From: Candidatus Shapirobacteria bacterium
GTDB lineage: Bacteria; Patescibacteriota; Microgenomatia; UBA12405
NCBI GenBank assembly: GCA_028704635.1
Contig: JAQWFB010000003.1
Location: 1-56,356, forward strand
Length of the DNA stretch: 56,356 nucleotides
Reading direction: 5' to 3'
Below, one piece after another: positions 9,763-20,034 of the stretch. Below the pieces are notes generated by a model. The model did no database searches. It was not told the origin of the DNA and worked only from the letters and a program-made list of their open reading frames with translations. Positions within the stretch are counted from its first letter, which is position 1, and every line of letters starts with the position of its first letter. The translations under genes were made by a program, and so were the position numbers.

Positions 9763-10015
9763 TTTTTATTAAAATGATTAAAATCCACAAAGCAGATATT
9801 GTTAAAAGTGATTCAGGTATAAACCAAGCTTTTTGGTCGTTAATGCCATAAAAATTTAAAGCCACATTTATGCAATAAGATAGACTTATTACAAAAAAAG
9901 GCAAAAAAATTACCATTTTTTTCGAACAAATAATATTCAGAGAGGCGATCCACATTAATATAATTGCTGCCATCAACACCATAGCTATCGTTAAAAAATT
10001 TAAAAATATCGTCAT
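9752..10015 (-). CDS. Small TM protein (87 aa, module component)
   Basis: SKKMVIFLPFFVISLSYCINVALNFY resembles EKKVIIPFVPFFMIGLAYCFTSVFSFY in 13857..14123. Confidence 0.6.
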   Translation of the reverse strand: MTIFLNFLTIAMVLMAAIILMWIASLNIICSKKMVIFLPFFVISLSYCINVALNFYGINDQKAWFIPESLLTISALWILIILIKNDV

Positions 10016-11853
10016 AATTTCATTTCCTTTTTAAATCCATAAAAAATTAAAAACAAACCCACAAATCCCACCATTCCCACCGGTAACCAAAAATAAAGCG
10101 GAAGAGTTTCGAAATTATTATTGTATTCTTCAAAAAAAATTTGGATTAACTTATCAAGTATAACCAGAACCGATCCCCATGGAATTAATTTTTTCGCAAT
10201 ATCATTTTTTAATTTAAACGTATAAAAAAATAAATTAATTAAAATCATTATTATTACTAAATCGGGAATATCATTATAAAATGCCGCTTTTTTCCAACCT
10301 TGGAAAAATGAAGTTATAAAAAGGAAATAACCAATTGTAAAAATTAAAGAAAATAAAACAGCATATCTAATTTTTAGCTTTATAAAAAAATTCTCAATTT
10401 TTGATATTTTTTTTATTTTTTCTTTTTCCATTAATTCTATTTCTTTTCTAATGGTCATTAAAAAACCAATCAAAGAAAATAATAAAAAAATTATTATTGA
10501 TGCAAATAATTCCTTATTAAAAGATATATCCAAAACTTCACTCTCTTTAATTTCCGTTATCAAACACCAAGGCAATCCAGTGATTAAAGAATTTGTAGCA
10601 ATAGTTCTTTCATTATTATAATTAATTAAAATATTTGTTGTTGGGTTTTTTATTCCAGAAAAACAATTACGGATATTGTCTGTATCAATAGTTTGAACAA
10701 ACATATCAAAAGAACTATTCCTCAGCGGGCTAATCAGTAGTTTTTGATCACGACTTACTAAATAACTCTCTCCAGTTTCACCTAAATTTTCTTTATCTCC
10801 AGTTATTCCAAAAATAACATTCATATTTTTAATTAAAGCCACATATCCTAGTAATTTATTTTGGTCATATATTGGCAATAATACTAAAAATTCTGGATAA
10901 ACTTCACTATAATAATCAATATAAGCATCAGAAAATAAAATTTCTTTATTATTTTTTTCTTCAATAAATTTTTTTGTTAAATACCAATCTTGATTAACTG
11001 GCCAATTAAGATTTGAACCAACCTTTTCTTTAATTGTATTTGTATATACAACATAACCATCAGGATTTATTAAAAATAAATTATTAAAATCTTTCTTATT
11101 AACATTTTCTTCAAAAAACTTTAAATTCAAATCAGCCACTTCTTTGATCATTTTATAATTATCAATAGCAGCCGCTACTACCACTGTTAAATCAACTCCA
11201 TCACCAGTTTTTGTTTCTATGTGGGTTATTCGTAAATATTTTCTTATTATTTTTTTATTTTTTTGACTAAAATCATAAAAACCATAAATATTTTGATTAT
11301 TTTTTATACCCTCAACAATCAATTTATAAAGTTCTGGAGAATTATATATATCCTCATATGTTCTTCCAAAAAATGTGGTTTTTTCATTAAAAAGGGCCAC
11401 TTGTTGTTGGTAATTTTCAATCGAAATATAACCATCTAAACCAATTATTTTACTTTTAATTTTTTGAAAAACAGGATCGTCTTTAAATTCATCAAATTTT
11501 TTATTTGGATTTCTATTAATATAATTTTCTATTTCTTTAATAATAATTCTCGATTCTTCATCAACATTAACTTTCACTATTTCTTCATTGGAAACCAATG
11601 GCTGATTTAATAAATATTTTGCCTCATCCGAATTCGCAATTTTTTTAGCCTCACTTTCCACCATTGAAAAATACGAATCAATTTTATTTTTCTTTAAATC
11701 AGAAACTTCAACTAATTGTTGATGTGTATTTTTTACAATGTTATTTTTTACAAAAGTACAACTTACTAGCCAAAAAAGACCACCCATCAAAACACCAAAA
11801 AAACAAAAAAATATTTTAATTTTTACTTGATTTGAAATTATAATTTTATTCAT
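10012..11853 (-). CDS. Membrane protein with large Cache-like extracellular sensor region and C-terminal multi-TM domain; no output domain recognised
   Basis: ORF to 11931, but MNKIIISNQ at ~11853 fits the upstream stop better; ends IFFEEY..GFKKEMKL. Confidence 0.65.
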   Translation of the reverse strand: MNKIIISNQVKIKIFFCFFGVLMGGLFWLVSCTFVKNNIVKNTHQQLVEVSDLKKNKIDSYFSMVESEAKKIANSDEAKYLLNQPLVSNEEIVKVNVDEESRIIIKEIENYINRNPNKKFDEFKDDPVFQKIKSKIIGLDGYISIENYQQQVALFNEKTTFFGRTYEDIYNSPELYKLIVEGIKNNQNIYGFYDFSQKNKKIIRKYLRITHIETKTGDGVDLTVVVAAAIDNYKMIKEVADLNLKFFEENVNKKDFNNLFLINPDGYVVYTNTIKEKVGSNLNWPVNQDWYLTKKFIEEKNNKEILFSDAYIDYYSEVYPEFLVLLPIYDQNKLLGYVALIKNMNVIFGITGDKENLGETGESYLVSRDQKLLISPLRNSSFDMFVQTIDTDNIRNCFSGIKNPTTNILINYNNERTIATNSLITGLPWCLITEIKESEVLDISFNKELFASIIIFLLFSLIGFLMTIRKEIELMEKEKIKKISKIENFFIKLKIRYAVLFSLIFTIGYFLFITSFFQGWKKAAFYNDIPDLVIIMILINLFFYTFKLKNDIAKKLIPWGSVLVILDKLIQIFFEEYNNNFETLPLYFWLPVGMVGFVGLFLIFYGFKKEMKL

Positions 11854-11855
11854 TT

Positions 11856-12887
11856 TTAAAAGATTTTTTTTTCCATTAAAAGTAATATAAAAACAAATCC
11901 TTGAATTAGCATCTGTATAAAAATTGCCCACAAATAATCTTTTTTTTGTTGGGTAAAATCTTTTAAACCATCACTCTTATTAGTCACTGTAATTAATAAC
12001 CATTGATAATCATCTTTAAGATTTTCATTAACCGTTTTTAACCCTTCATATATTTCGAAATTACTTATTGTTGGGTTAATACAACGATAAGTAAAAAATT
12101 GCTCATCAGTTTCTTGGCGTCTCTCATTGCATTTATTAATTAAATCTTTAGAAATCATCGGGTAATCAACAAAAAAATTATTATTTTCATTTTCAGACAA
12201 ATAACCAAATTCTTTATTTTTATCAGGGTTAGCCAAATAAAAACCATTTTTATCAATTAAATAAGTTACTTCTCCTTCCCTTTGCGATCTTCTAATACTA
12301 TCTAAAAAATAATTAGCATAAACTTTAGTCAAAATTATACCTTTCAACTCATTTGTCTTCTGGTCAAAAATTGGAGTTGCATATTTCAATATCGGAATTT
12401 TATTTTCCAAGGTTAAAGGAAAAATATAAACCTCTCCTTTTTTCAAATTTTTTAATAAATCAAAATAAGAACTATCTTGTTGTTTATTATTGGAACCAGA
12501 AATAATTTGACGTTCCTTTCCATCAAACTCAGCTGTTAATAAAACTTTTTTATTACTTACCAGATAACTTATTTGATAATAGGCTTCACTTTGGGTTAAA
12601 AATTCCAAAAAATCTTTTTCAAGATTATTTATTTCAGCCGAACCCGTACTTATTTTTTGGAATTCAGATAATTTACTTAAAAATAATAGATTATCAGCCG
12701 CTCCAGAGGGAAAGTTGTTGACCTCATAATAAGTAGTGTTTAATCTTTGATCAATTATATCCAAAGCATCAGCTTTTATTTTTATATTTTGTTGTTTAGA
12801 TTGTTGATAAAAAAATATTGCGTTAAAAACCACCGATGTTATTAGTAAAATAAAAATCAAAAATAATAACGACTTTTTATTTTTCAT
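11856..12887 (-). CDS. Membrane protein with Cache-like extracellular sensor domain, two TMs, no output domain
   Basis: TM-extracellular-TM; YATPIFDQKTNELKGIILTKVYANYFLDSI..YLIDKNGFYLANPD. Confidence 0.65.
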   Translation of the reverse strand: MKNKKSLLFLIFILLITSVVFNAIFFYQQSKQQNIKIKADALDIIDQRLNTTYYEVNNFPSGAADNLLFLSKLSEFQKISTGSAEINNLEKDFLEFLTQSEAYYQISYLVSNKKVLLTAEFDGKERQIISGSNNKQQDSSYFDLLKNLKKGEVYIFPLTLENKIPILKYATPIFDQKTNELKGIILTKVYANYFLDSIRRSQREGEVTYLIDKNGFYLANPDKNKEFGYLSENENNNFFVDYPMISKDLINKCNERRQETDEQFFTYRCINPTISNFEIYEGLKTVNENLKDDYQWLLITVTNKSDGLKDFTQQKKDYLWAIFIQMLIQGFVFILLLMEKKIF

Positions 12888-13392
12888 TTTTTTTCCTCAT
12901 TCTAGAAATCATCCAAAATTCAATAATCACCAAAACATCAACTATTCCTATTGCCACCCCTAAAATATAAATATATTTCATTAAATCCGCCTTGCCTTTA
13001 ACCACTCTAAAATTAGCCGAAACTTCTTCATTTAAATTTTGATAATCTTGAACCTTATTGGCAATTGTATAAGTTCCTACTTCCAAGGATTCCGGTATTG
13101 TCATGTAATCCATAAATGAAGATTGAGTTTCAATCGCTTTAAGAACCTTACTTTCACTAATAATTTCATCGCCTTTTTTAATTTGATAAGTTAATCGCAA
13201 ATCTTTTCGACTTGGGTTTTCTGGATATTTCACCTCCAATTCAAAAGTCAGCCGATCACCCGCCGTTACTTCTAAATATTTTTCTGGGATATGAATAACT
13301 AAATTTAATGCTAAAACAGATTTGCTTATTACAAATACCGCTACTATTAATCCAAAAATCCATATTAATCCAAATATAATTTTATTATTCAT
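12877..13392 (-). CDS. Secreted Ig-like protein with C-terminal TM anchor (family member 2)
   Basis: PEKYLEVTAGDRLTFELEVKYPENPSRKDLRLTYQIKKGDEII. Confidence 0.7.
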   Translation of the reverse strand: MNNKIIFGLIWIFGLIVAVFVISKSVLALNLVIHIPEKYLEVTAGDRLTFELEVKYPENPSRKDLRLTYQIKKGDEIISESKVLKAIETQSSFMDYMTIPESLEVGTYTIANKVQDYQNLNEEVSANFRVVKGKADLMKYIYILGVAIGIVDVLVIIEFWMISRMRKKNEK

Positions 13393-13870
13393 ATTCAGGT
13401 TCGTTTTGAAATTTAATCAACACTGTTAAGGTTAAAAAATGTAAATCAATTACTGTTAATAAAGATAAAAACCCTGCTAATAACATCAATAAATTATTTC
13501 CAGTAATAACTTGAATAATAAAAACTATAAAATTTACAATTATCAATCCTATGGCTATTGAAATTGCCATTAATCTAACAAATTGTCGAAAAACTGAAAA
13601 TAATCGAACATAAAGCCAAATTACTAATATATTTATAGTGGCAAAAATAGAGACATCAATCATTCCTGGCCATCTAAAAAGAATAATAAAACCATAAGCT
13701 AATAATGAAATTATTGAAAAAATAGTTAAACTAAAAAACATTGATAATAGTATTTTTAATTCCTTATATTTAAATTGAAACGATAATAATATTCCAAATA
13801 AAGTAGTTAAAATAATTCCACTTCCTAAAAATAAAGATATTATTACAGCATCCAAATTAGTCAGAAACAT
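13385..13870 (-). CDS. Small multi-TM membrane protein (161 aa, module component)
   Basis: Overlaps neighbours; positional equivalent of 9295..9762. Confidence 0.6.
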   Translation of the reverse strand: MFLTNLDAVIISLFLGSGIILTTLFGILLSFQFKYKELKILLSMFFSLTIFSIISLLAYGFIILFRWPGMIDVSIFATINILVIWLYVRLFSVFRQFVRLMAISIAIGLIIVNFIVFIIQVITGNNLLMLLAGFLSLLTVIDLHFLTLTVLIKFQNEPEYE

Positions 13871-14123
13871 ATTTTTTTATAGTGAACACAAATAACCCAA
13901 AGCTGATTAATAAAAATAAATTTTTAAAAAACCAAAAAATATTAGTCAAAAGAAAATAAAAAGAAAATACTGAAGTAAAACAATAAGCCAGTCCAATCAT
14001 AAAAAAGGGGACAAAGGGGATTATCACTTTCTTTTCCACCATCGCTTGTGACGATAACCAAATCAACCATACTGCCAGCATTAAATCCAAAAAACTTCCT
14101 AAATTTAATAATAAATCACTCAT
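13857..14123 (-). CDS. Small TM protein (88 aa, module component)
   Basis: Paralogous to 9752..10015. Confidence 0.6.
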   Translation of the reverse strand: MSDLLLNLGSFLDLMLAVWLIWLSSQAMVEKKVIIPFVPFFMIGLAYCFTSVFSFYFLLTNIFWFFKNLFLLISFGLFVFTIKKYVSD

Positions 14124-15181
14124 AATTTTAAATTTTTCTTAAAACTAAAAAATAAAGATAAAAATCCTGTAATACTTAAAATCCGCATTAAAACTAAGAT
14201 TAAATTTCTCCAAACACTTGGTAAAGCATATGCTTGTCTGTATTCTTCAAAAAATATAGTTAATAAAAAATAAATCCCCAAAAACAACGCTCCAATTTTA
14301 AAATCATTTCCCTTTTTAAGAGGTATCATCACAATTAATAGGAAAAAAGAAAGTGTCGCCATTCCCCATTCCAAAAAATATGTTTCTAATGAAAAATAAT
14401 TAACTCCTCTGGTCGCCAAAGTTACAATGAAACAATAAGAAATTCCAGCTGCACCGCAAAGAATAAATAGTAACATTTCTTCTATGCTAAAAGATGAAGA
14501 AAAACTAGAAAAATATCCGCTTAAAAAAGTAATTGCTAAAACAAAAAGCATTCCCCAAAAAATATATCGTTTAAGGATTTGTTGTGCTGGTATATCAATA
14601 TTTGTTACCTTTTCTGTTTCTGAGAATAAACATAAGGGCAAACTATCCGAAACCTTTTGATATGTCCCATAAACAGATCTATTTCCTTCATCGATTCCAG
14701 TATAAAATTTTCGACTAAAATTATTCTCATTAAGACATTGATCAAGAAGTTCATTTCGAATAATTTTAGTTGTTGTTCGTTCACTACTGATATCAAATTC
14801 TTTTTGGGCTGTTAATAAAGCCCCTTTATCATTTACCAAATAAGCATTAAGACGAAGTGTTTTTTGTTGCTCCACATATAATAATTTTCTTAAATCATCC
14901 ATGGAAATCGCTTGTCCTTCGCTTGTTATATCAATAGTACTAACTGTTTCTTCATTTTCCACAAATGCTAACGGTTCATTTTTATTAGCTAAAAATTGAG
15001 AAACAGAATTTTCTTTTTCATTAGAAAAATTTGTCAAAGTTTTTTCAACTTGATCAAGTAATTTAGCGTAATCTTGGGTAAAAAAAAATTGAATACTTAT
15101 CACCGCAATCACCAATGCTACTGCAAAAGAAGTTATTGTAAAAAATTGTGATTCACTTATTTTTTGAAATGTTTTTTTCAT
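14120..15181 (-). CDS. Membrane protein with extracellular sensor-like region and C-terminal multi-TM domain
   Basis: ORF to 15217, MKKTFQK at ~15181 preferred; ends IFFEEYRQAYALPS..FFSFKKNLKL like 10012..11853. Confidence 0.6.
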   Translation of the reverse strand: MKKTFQKISESQFFTITSFAVALVIAVISIQFFFTQDYAKLLDQVEKTLTNFSNEKENSVSQFLANKNEPLAFVENEETVSTIDITSEGQAISMDDLRKLLYVEQQKTLRLNAYLVNDKGALLTAQKEFDISSERTTTKIIRNELLDQCLNENNFSRKFYTGIDEGNRSVYGTYQKVSDSLPLCLFSETEKVTNIDIPAQQILKRYIFWGMLFVLAITFLSGYFSSFSSSFSIEEMLLFILCGAAGISYCFIVTLATRGVNYFSLETYFLEWGMATLSFFLLIVMIPLKKGNDFKIGALFLGIYFLLTIFFEEYRQAYALPSVWRNLILVLMRILSITGFLSLFFSFKKNLKL

Positions 15182-18132
15182 TTCTTTTTCCTTTTTCCCA
15201 TCAACCCAATAATCCAAGAAATTAAAATTAATACTATTCCAGATCCAATACCAATCATCAATGGTTTGTTTGATAAGAAATTAGTTAATGGAGAAGTAAT
15301 AACAGTTTCACTAATTTCAAATGGTTGTTTAAATTCATCTCTAATATTAGTGTTATAAAGAGTGTTTAATACTAATGTGTATTTACCTTTGTCTAATAAC
15401 AATCCTTCAAATGTTTTATTAAAGACTCCTTCTGTTTGTATTGTTGTATTGTCAACCGATCTATAATATTCTTTTCCATTTGCATCAACTATAGTAAATG
15501 TCATTTCTACTGGGGTATCTTTATTACCAAAACTAACAAATGTTACTCTAGCAGTTAATTCAGATACATTAGTAATTTGTGGCTTATCTACAATTAGGGC
15601 GATATCAAAAAGTTCAGAGGGGATTTGAGAAACAGGCACAAATCCTTCAGCTGGAGTAGTTGTCGTTGTTCTGCCAGTAGTGGCTGTAGTTGTTTCTATT
15701 ACTCTTCCTCTTGGTGTTGCCGATACCTCATTTGACCAATCACCTGGCATACAATCATTAATAGCTTTTATCTTAAAGTAATATCTAGTTCCACCAGATA
15801 ATCCTTTGATTGTATAACTAGTAGTATCGGCATTACCTACATTTGGATTACCATATTCAATTGATCCAGAAGAAGTTCCATAAGCTACCAAATAATGAGT
15901 AAAGGGATTACTTGCTTTTGACCAAGTTAAAGTAATACTATTATCTCCATTTACTGTATTAGTAATAGTTGGTGCACTTCCTGGTTTAGTTGCAGTACAG
16001 GCTGGTGCTGCCCAACCAGTAGAGGTGGTAGAAGTTGAAGTTGACGAAGGGGAGGAGGTTGGTGTTGGTGTAGGTGTTGGAGTAGGAGTAATTACAGCCG
16101 AACTAAAAGTTACAAATTTAGTAAAATGTCTCGTCCAAACTACCAAATCATCACCCACATCAATTTTACATTCTTCATCTACCCCCAATGTCGCACCAGA
16201 ATCACTCCCACATGTCGTTATAATTTCAGTAAAGGATATTCCACTTCTAAGATATCCTACTCTATTTCCCTCTTGATTTGGAAATAAAATTCTTACTGCT
16301 TTATCAAAAGATAACTTAACATCAGTCACTCCAACGTCAATTGCTGTTTCCACAGTTCTTGTTTCACCTGAAACCTCAGGGATAGTCGTTGATATTGCTG
16401 TTGGAGCCAACATCATTCCATCCCAACCAGTATCTGTACTTGATATTGACGTTGAAGCCTGAATAGATATTCCTACACCACTAACATTATTTGCCACAAT
16501 ATTTACCTCTGGTAATGTTCCTGACCCACTGGAAATAAACCCACTAAAATCAATTGTTGGACTGGTTATTCCACTATTTATTGTAATAAAAGCTGGTGTA
16601 GTTGAATTTGTAATTACGGCTAAATATCGATTATTACTGCTGATTGTGGCGGTACCACCCACTTGATTAACCACTAAGTAATTTCTTGAATTTTCAATGT
16701 AATATGGAATAATAGTTGCGTTTCCATAAATTAATGATTTTGCCACCTGATAATTTTTACTTCCCCACCAATTATTTATTGCACTTACTGTATTTGCAGT
16801 ATTATTCCGTAAATTATAACTAGTATTACTAAATATCAAATTTTCAGTTATATCGTATCCACCAATTGAAGTTCCCACATCCAAAAAAATTCCTTTATCC
16901 CATCCGGAAATATTATTTCCTGTTATCGATGTTATCACCGCCCCACCACCCAGATCAAAAATAGCGGATGAATTACTAGTCCCATCACCAGTTAAAGTAT
17001 TTTCCAAAACACTCACTCCAACAGTATGGCTATTTGGAGTAAATCCCTCCAAACTAATACCACCACGAGGAAAACCACTCCCAATTGTATTTAAATATAG
17101 TGTTGAATTGCTAATATTTGCCTGTTCATTATCTAAATAAATTCCTGTTCCATAAGTATGTCCCGAACCAGAAATGTCATTATTTTGAATAGTTATTTCA
17201 GAACTATTTCTATTAGTAATTCCAAAATCACAATTAATAATTGTATTATTTTCAATCACCGCCCCATTCTTAATATTTATTACTTCTATTGCCGAATCCC
17301 AATCTGTTGTGTTGTAGTGTAGGTCGCTAATAACATTATTAGAAATTGCCGTAACTGTTACTCCATCATTTACTTTAATTCCATCTTGTCGCCTTGTCGT
17401 TAAAATTCCATCACCATTAATCACATTATTGTGAATATTTGCCGTTATATTTGTGGTTGTTTCTCCAATTTGAATTCCATTACTCAAAAAATTAGAGGCA
17501 GTACAACCACTAATTTCCACTGTTTTTGCCGAAGTAGTATTAGCATCTACCCAAAAAGCATGTATCCCTTTTTTCCATGTTTCCGAACCACTCGGTATTA
17601 CTACATGATCATTATGTATACTACTAACATTCTCAATTACTCCGCTAGTGTTATAAAAAAAGACTCCTCCAAAACGCATATCGGGTATTGTTGAACCAAA
17701 CCAATCCGCTCTGTCAGTCGACAAGGAAGACGCATCTACCTTTAAATTTTCCACTGTCACCGTGTCACCTATATCATTAACCACAATTATTCCTGTTGTT
17801 GTTCCAGATGGTGTTGTTACATATACATCTAATGATGTTGGTTTAATAATTGTCGTCCCTCCAGTTCCATTTAATACTATCGATTTAGTAATATTGACTT
17901 GCTCCGTATATTCGCCTGCTGCCACATTAACAGTGTCGCCATCAACAACTCTAGTATCACCTATTGCATACTGAATAGTTTGAAAAGCATCTGTTCCACT
18001 TGCAGTTCCATGAGATCCATCATCAGTTCCTGTTGAGTCAACATAATAATCAGTTGCCAATATTTGGATTGGCTTTATTAATAAAACCAATCCAAATAAA
18101 CCTATTACAATATATTTCCTAATCACATACAC
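15178..18132 (-). CDS. Secreted right-handed beta-helix surface protein with FN3 domain, PT-rich linker and C-terminal TM anchor
   Basis: VDSTGTDDGSHGTASGTDAFQTIQYAI, NosD/PbH1-like N..I repeats, FN3, C-terminal TM + KRKKK. Confidence 0.8.
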   Translation of the reverse strand: MYVIRKYIVIGLFGLVLLIKPIQILATDYYVDSTGTDDGSHGTASGTDAFQTIQYAIGDTRVVDGDTVNVAAGEYTEQVNITKSIVLNGTGGTTIIKPTSLDVYVTTPSGTTTGIIVVNDIGDTVTVENLKVDASSLSTDRADWFGSTIPDMRFGGVFFYNTSGVIENVSSIHNDHVVIPSGSETWKKGIHAFWVDANTTSAKTVEISGCTASNFLSNGIQIGETTTNITANIHNNVINGDGILTTRRQDGIKVNDGVTVTAISNNVISDLHYNTTDWDSAIEVINIKNGAVIENNTIINCDFGITNRNSSEITIQNNDISGSGHTYGTGIYLDNEQANISNSTLYLNTIGSGFPRGGISLEGFTPNSHTVGVSVLENTLTGDGTSNSSAIFDLGGGAVITSITGNNISGWDKGIFLDVGTSIGGYDITENLIFSNTSYNLRNNTANTVSAINNWWGSKNYQVAKSLIYGNATIIPYYIENSRNYLVVNQVGGTATISSNNRYLAVITNSTTPAFITINSGITSPTIDFSGFISSGSGTLPEVNIVANNVSGVGISIQASTSISSTDTGWDGMMLAPTAISTTIPEVSGETRTVETAIDVGVTDVKLSFDKAVRILFPNQEGNRVGYLRSGISFTEIITTCGSDSGATLGVDEECKIDVGDDLVVWTRHFTKFVTFSSAVITPTPTPTPTPTSSPSSTSTSTTSTGWAAPACTATKPGSAPTITNTVNGDNSITLTWSKASNPFTHYLVAYGTSSGSIEYGNPNVGNADTTSYTIKGLSGGTRYYFKIKAINDCMPGDWSNEVSATPRGRVIETTTATTGRTTTTTPAEGFVPVSQIPSELFDIALIVDKPQITNVSELTARVTFVSFGNKDTPVEMTFTIVDANGKEYYRSVDNTTIQTEGVFNKTFEGLLLDKGKYTLVLNTLYNTNIRDEFKQPFEISETVITSPLTNFLSNKPLMIGIGSGIVLILISWIIGLMGKRKKK
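15694..16021. repeat. 328-bp near-identical segment shared, inverted, with 39171..39498 (FN3 domain)
   Basis: GWAAPACTATKPGSAPTITNTVNGDNSITLTWSKASNPFTHYLVAYG; few nucleotide differences by eye. Confidence 0.85.
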
Positions 18133-18207
18133 ATGAAACCAAATATAAGTTAAAAAATGCTAAAAAGTTAACAAAATCTTAAAAATACTAGTGAAATTGA
18201 CAAAATT

Positions 18208-20034
18208 TTAGTATCCGCCTATAAACTTCATCGTTTCCGCCTGTTCCTCTATTGCTTTTTTAGCTGCTTGTTCCGGGTTTTCTAATATCGATAAAAGTAA
18301 TTCTGGTTTTTCAACCAATTTAATTTTAGCCATATTTTTTCTGGCTTTATTTATATTTTTTAAAATAATATTCGAAACTTCAATTAAAACTTCCTTCCAA
18401 AATATTTCTTTAAATTTTTTTTTATTGGCTGTTTTTTTAAAAATTTCTATTGCCACTGGATTAATAAATCCTTTTTTTAAATCATCTTCCCAATCATGAG
18501 CATCATCATTTAATTGTCTGGCAATCAGATAATTTTTAAAAAATTTCCAAAGATTTTTAACCTCAGGTGAATTTTTATCAAAACCCAATGAATACAAAAT
18601 CGCCATTGGCCCCAACGCATGGCCTAAAGATTTTTTTGCTAATTGCGAATAATCAACATAATTAGGCAATTTTTTATCATCATAGCAATTAACAACTTCC
18701 CAGTAATTAGCCGCATCAATTTCATCCATCGTTTTATTAAACACATCGGCAAAATCTGTTTTTGGCAAAATACTATTATATATCAGCGCCAATTCTCTCA
18801 AACATACATTCGCCATCGACAATGTTTTTTTGTCTCCATCACCATCTAAAAAATCATCATAAATCGTATACGCAATCCAACCATAAAGATTAGCCAATCC
18901 ACATCGAACAATTAATTTTTTTGATACTTTTGCCCCATTTTTTCCCAAAGACTTATAAAAAATATATGGCAATAAAGTAATACTTTTTTTACAATTTCTT
19001 TCTGGTATTTTGGACAAAAATTTTGTTCGATTATTAGCGATTTGTAGTATTTCTTGGTGAATTTCATCAGCCACTTTATCCTTTTTTTGAACAAGATTAG
19101 ACACAGTTTTTAAAAAATATTTATTTAATGCTTCAACACAAAAAGCTGTTGTCAGAGCCATTGAGCCAGCATAATAAGTTTCTCTGTTTATTGCCGGATC
19201 AATACAAAAAGCACTTGTCTTCCAAGAACCATTTTTTTTCTGATTCTTAATCAAATAATTAATACTCGATCGCACCTTTTTTGGATCCATTCCTAAATTT
19301 AAAAGGGCACTGATCGCCAGGGCTGTATCCAATGGATTTCCCCAATTGTCATCATTTTTCTTCATTAAAATTATTTTCACTAATTTTTTACATTCTGTTT
19401 TGCCGAAAAAAAATCTAGAGATAAAATAAACAATCGGATAAATTGACGGATAATAAGGCGATATTAAATCTTTTTTTTCAATTGCCAATTTAATTAATTT
19501 ATTAATATTTTCTAACTCAATTTCTTGTAATGACAAAAAATAACCTATATTACTATTTACTGCCAAATCAACATCTTTCCATGCTTCATCCACACTTTCC
19601 GAAACCAGCCAAGTTTTATATGGGCCACCTTCTTTTTTTTCCATCGTCGTCAATAACGTCACAATTTTAGCCATTGCCGCTCCGTCAATTAACTTTGAAT
19701 CATATTTATAAATTCCACTCAAAGCACAAAAAGTATCATCCAAATCATCGGGATAGGGCATTCTTTTACTTTCTTTTGCCTGGCGTTTCCAGTAATTAAA
19801 TGACCAATAATCACTTTTTTGAGATAAAAGAAAATCAACTAACTTCTTTTTAATTTTTTCTGACTTTTCTATCGAATCTAAGCAAGATAAAATTAAAACT
19901 GATGGAAAAATAGAATTATATTTTTTAGCCTTATCAAAATTATTTCTATCTAGACTCGACCAACTCCAAAAACCATCATCTTTTTTCTGTTGACTTTTAA
20001 TAAAACTAATTGCTCTATTTATATTTTTTTTCAT
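18208..20034 (-). CDS. Putative bifunctional terpene synthase-like protein: class II cyclase-like (alpha/alpha-barrel, DLDD) N-half and trans-isoprenyl-synthase-like (DDFLD) C-half
   Basis: QW-like QKKNGSW repeats, YPDDLDDTFCAL, IYDDFLDGDGD, LNDDAHDWEDDL. Confidence 0.6.
   Translation of the reverse strand: MKKNINRAISFIKSQQKKDDGFWSWSSLDRNNFDKAKKYNSIFPSVLILSCLDSIEKSEKIKKKLVDFLLSQKSDYWSFNYWKRQAKESKRMPYPDDLDDTFCALSGIYKYDSKLIDGAAMAKIVTLLTTMEKKEGGPYKTWLVSESVDEAWKDVDLAVNSNIGYFLSLQEIELENINKLIKLAIEKKDLISPYYPSIYPIVYFISRFFFGKTECKKLVKIILMKKNDDNWGNPLDTALAISALLNLGMDPKKVRSSINYLIKNQKKNGSWKTSAFCIDPAINRETYYAGSMALTTAFCVEALNKYFLKTVSNLVQKKDKVADEIHQEILQIANNRTKFLSKIPERNCKKSITLLPYIFYKSLGKNGAKVSKKLIVRCGLANLYGWIAYTIYDDFLDGDGDKKTLSMANVCLRELALIYNSILPKTDFADVFNKTMDEIDAANYWEVVNCYDDKKLPNYVDYSQLAKKSLGHALGPMAILYSLGFDKNSPEVKNLWKFFKNYLIARQLNDDAHDWEDDLKKGFINPVAIEIFKKTANKKKFKEIFWKEVLIEVSNIILKNINKARKNMAKIKLVEKPELLLSILENPEQAAKKAIEEQAETMKFIGGY

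Noticed and set aside
17431-17974. Plus-strand ORFs 17431..17694 and 17762..17974
   Set aside because: Antisense to the beta-helix surface gene; no independent signals.
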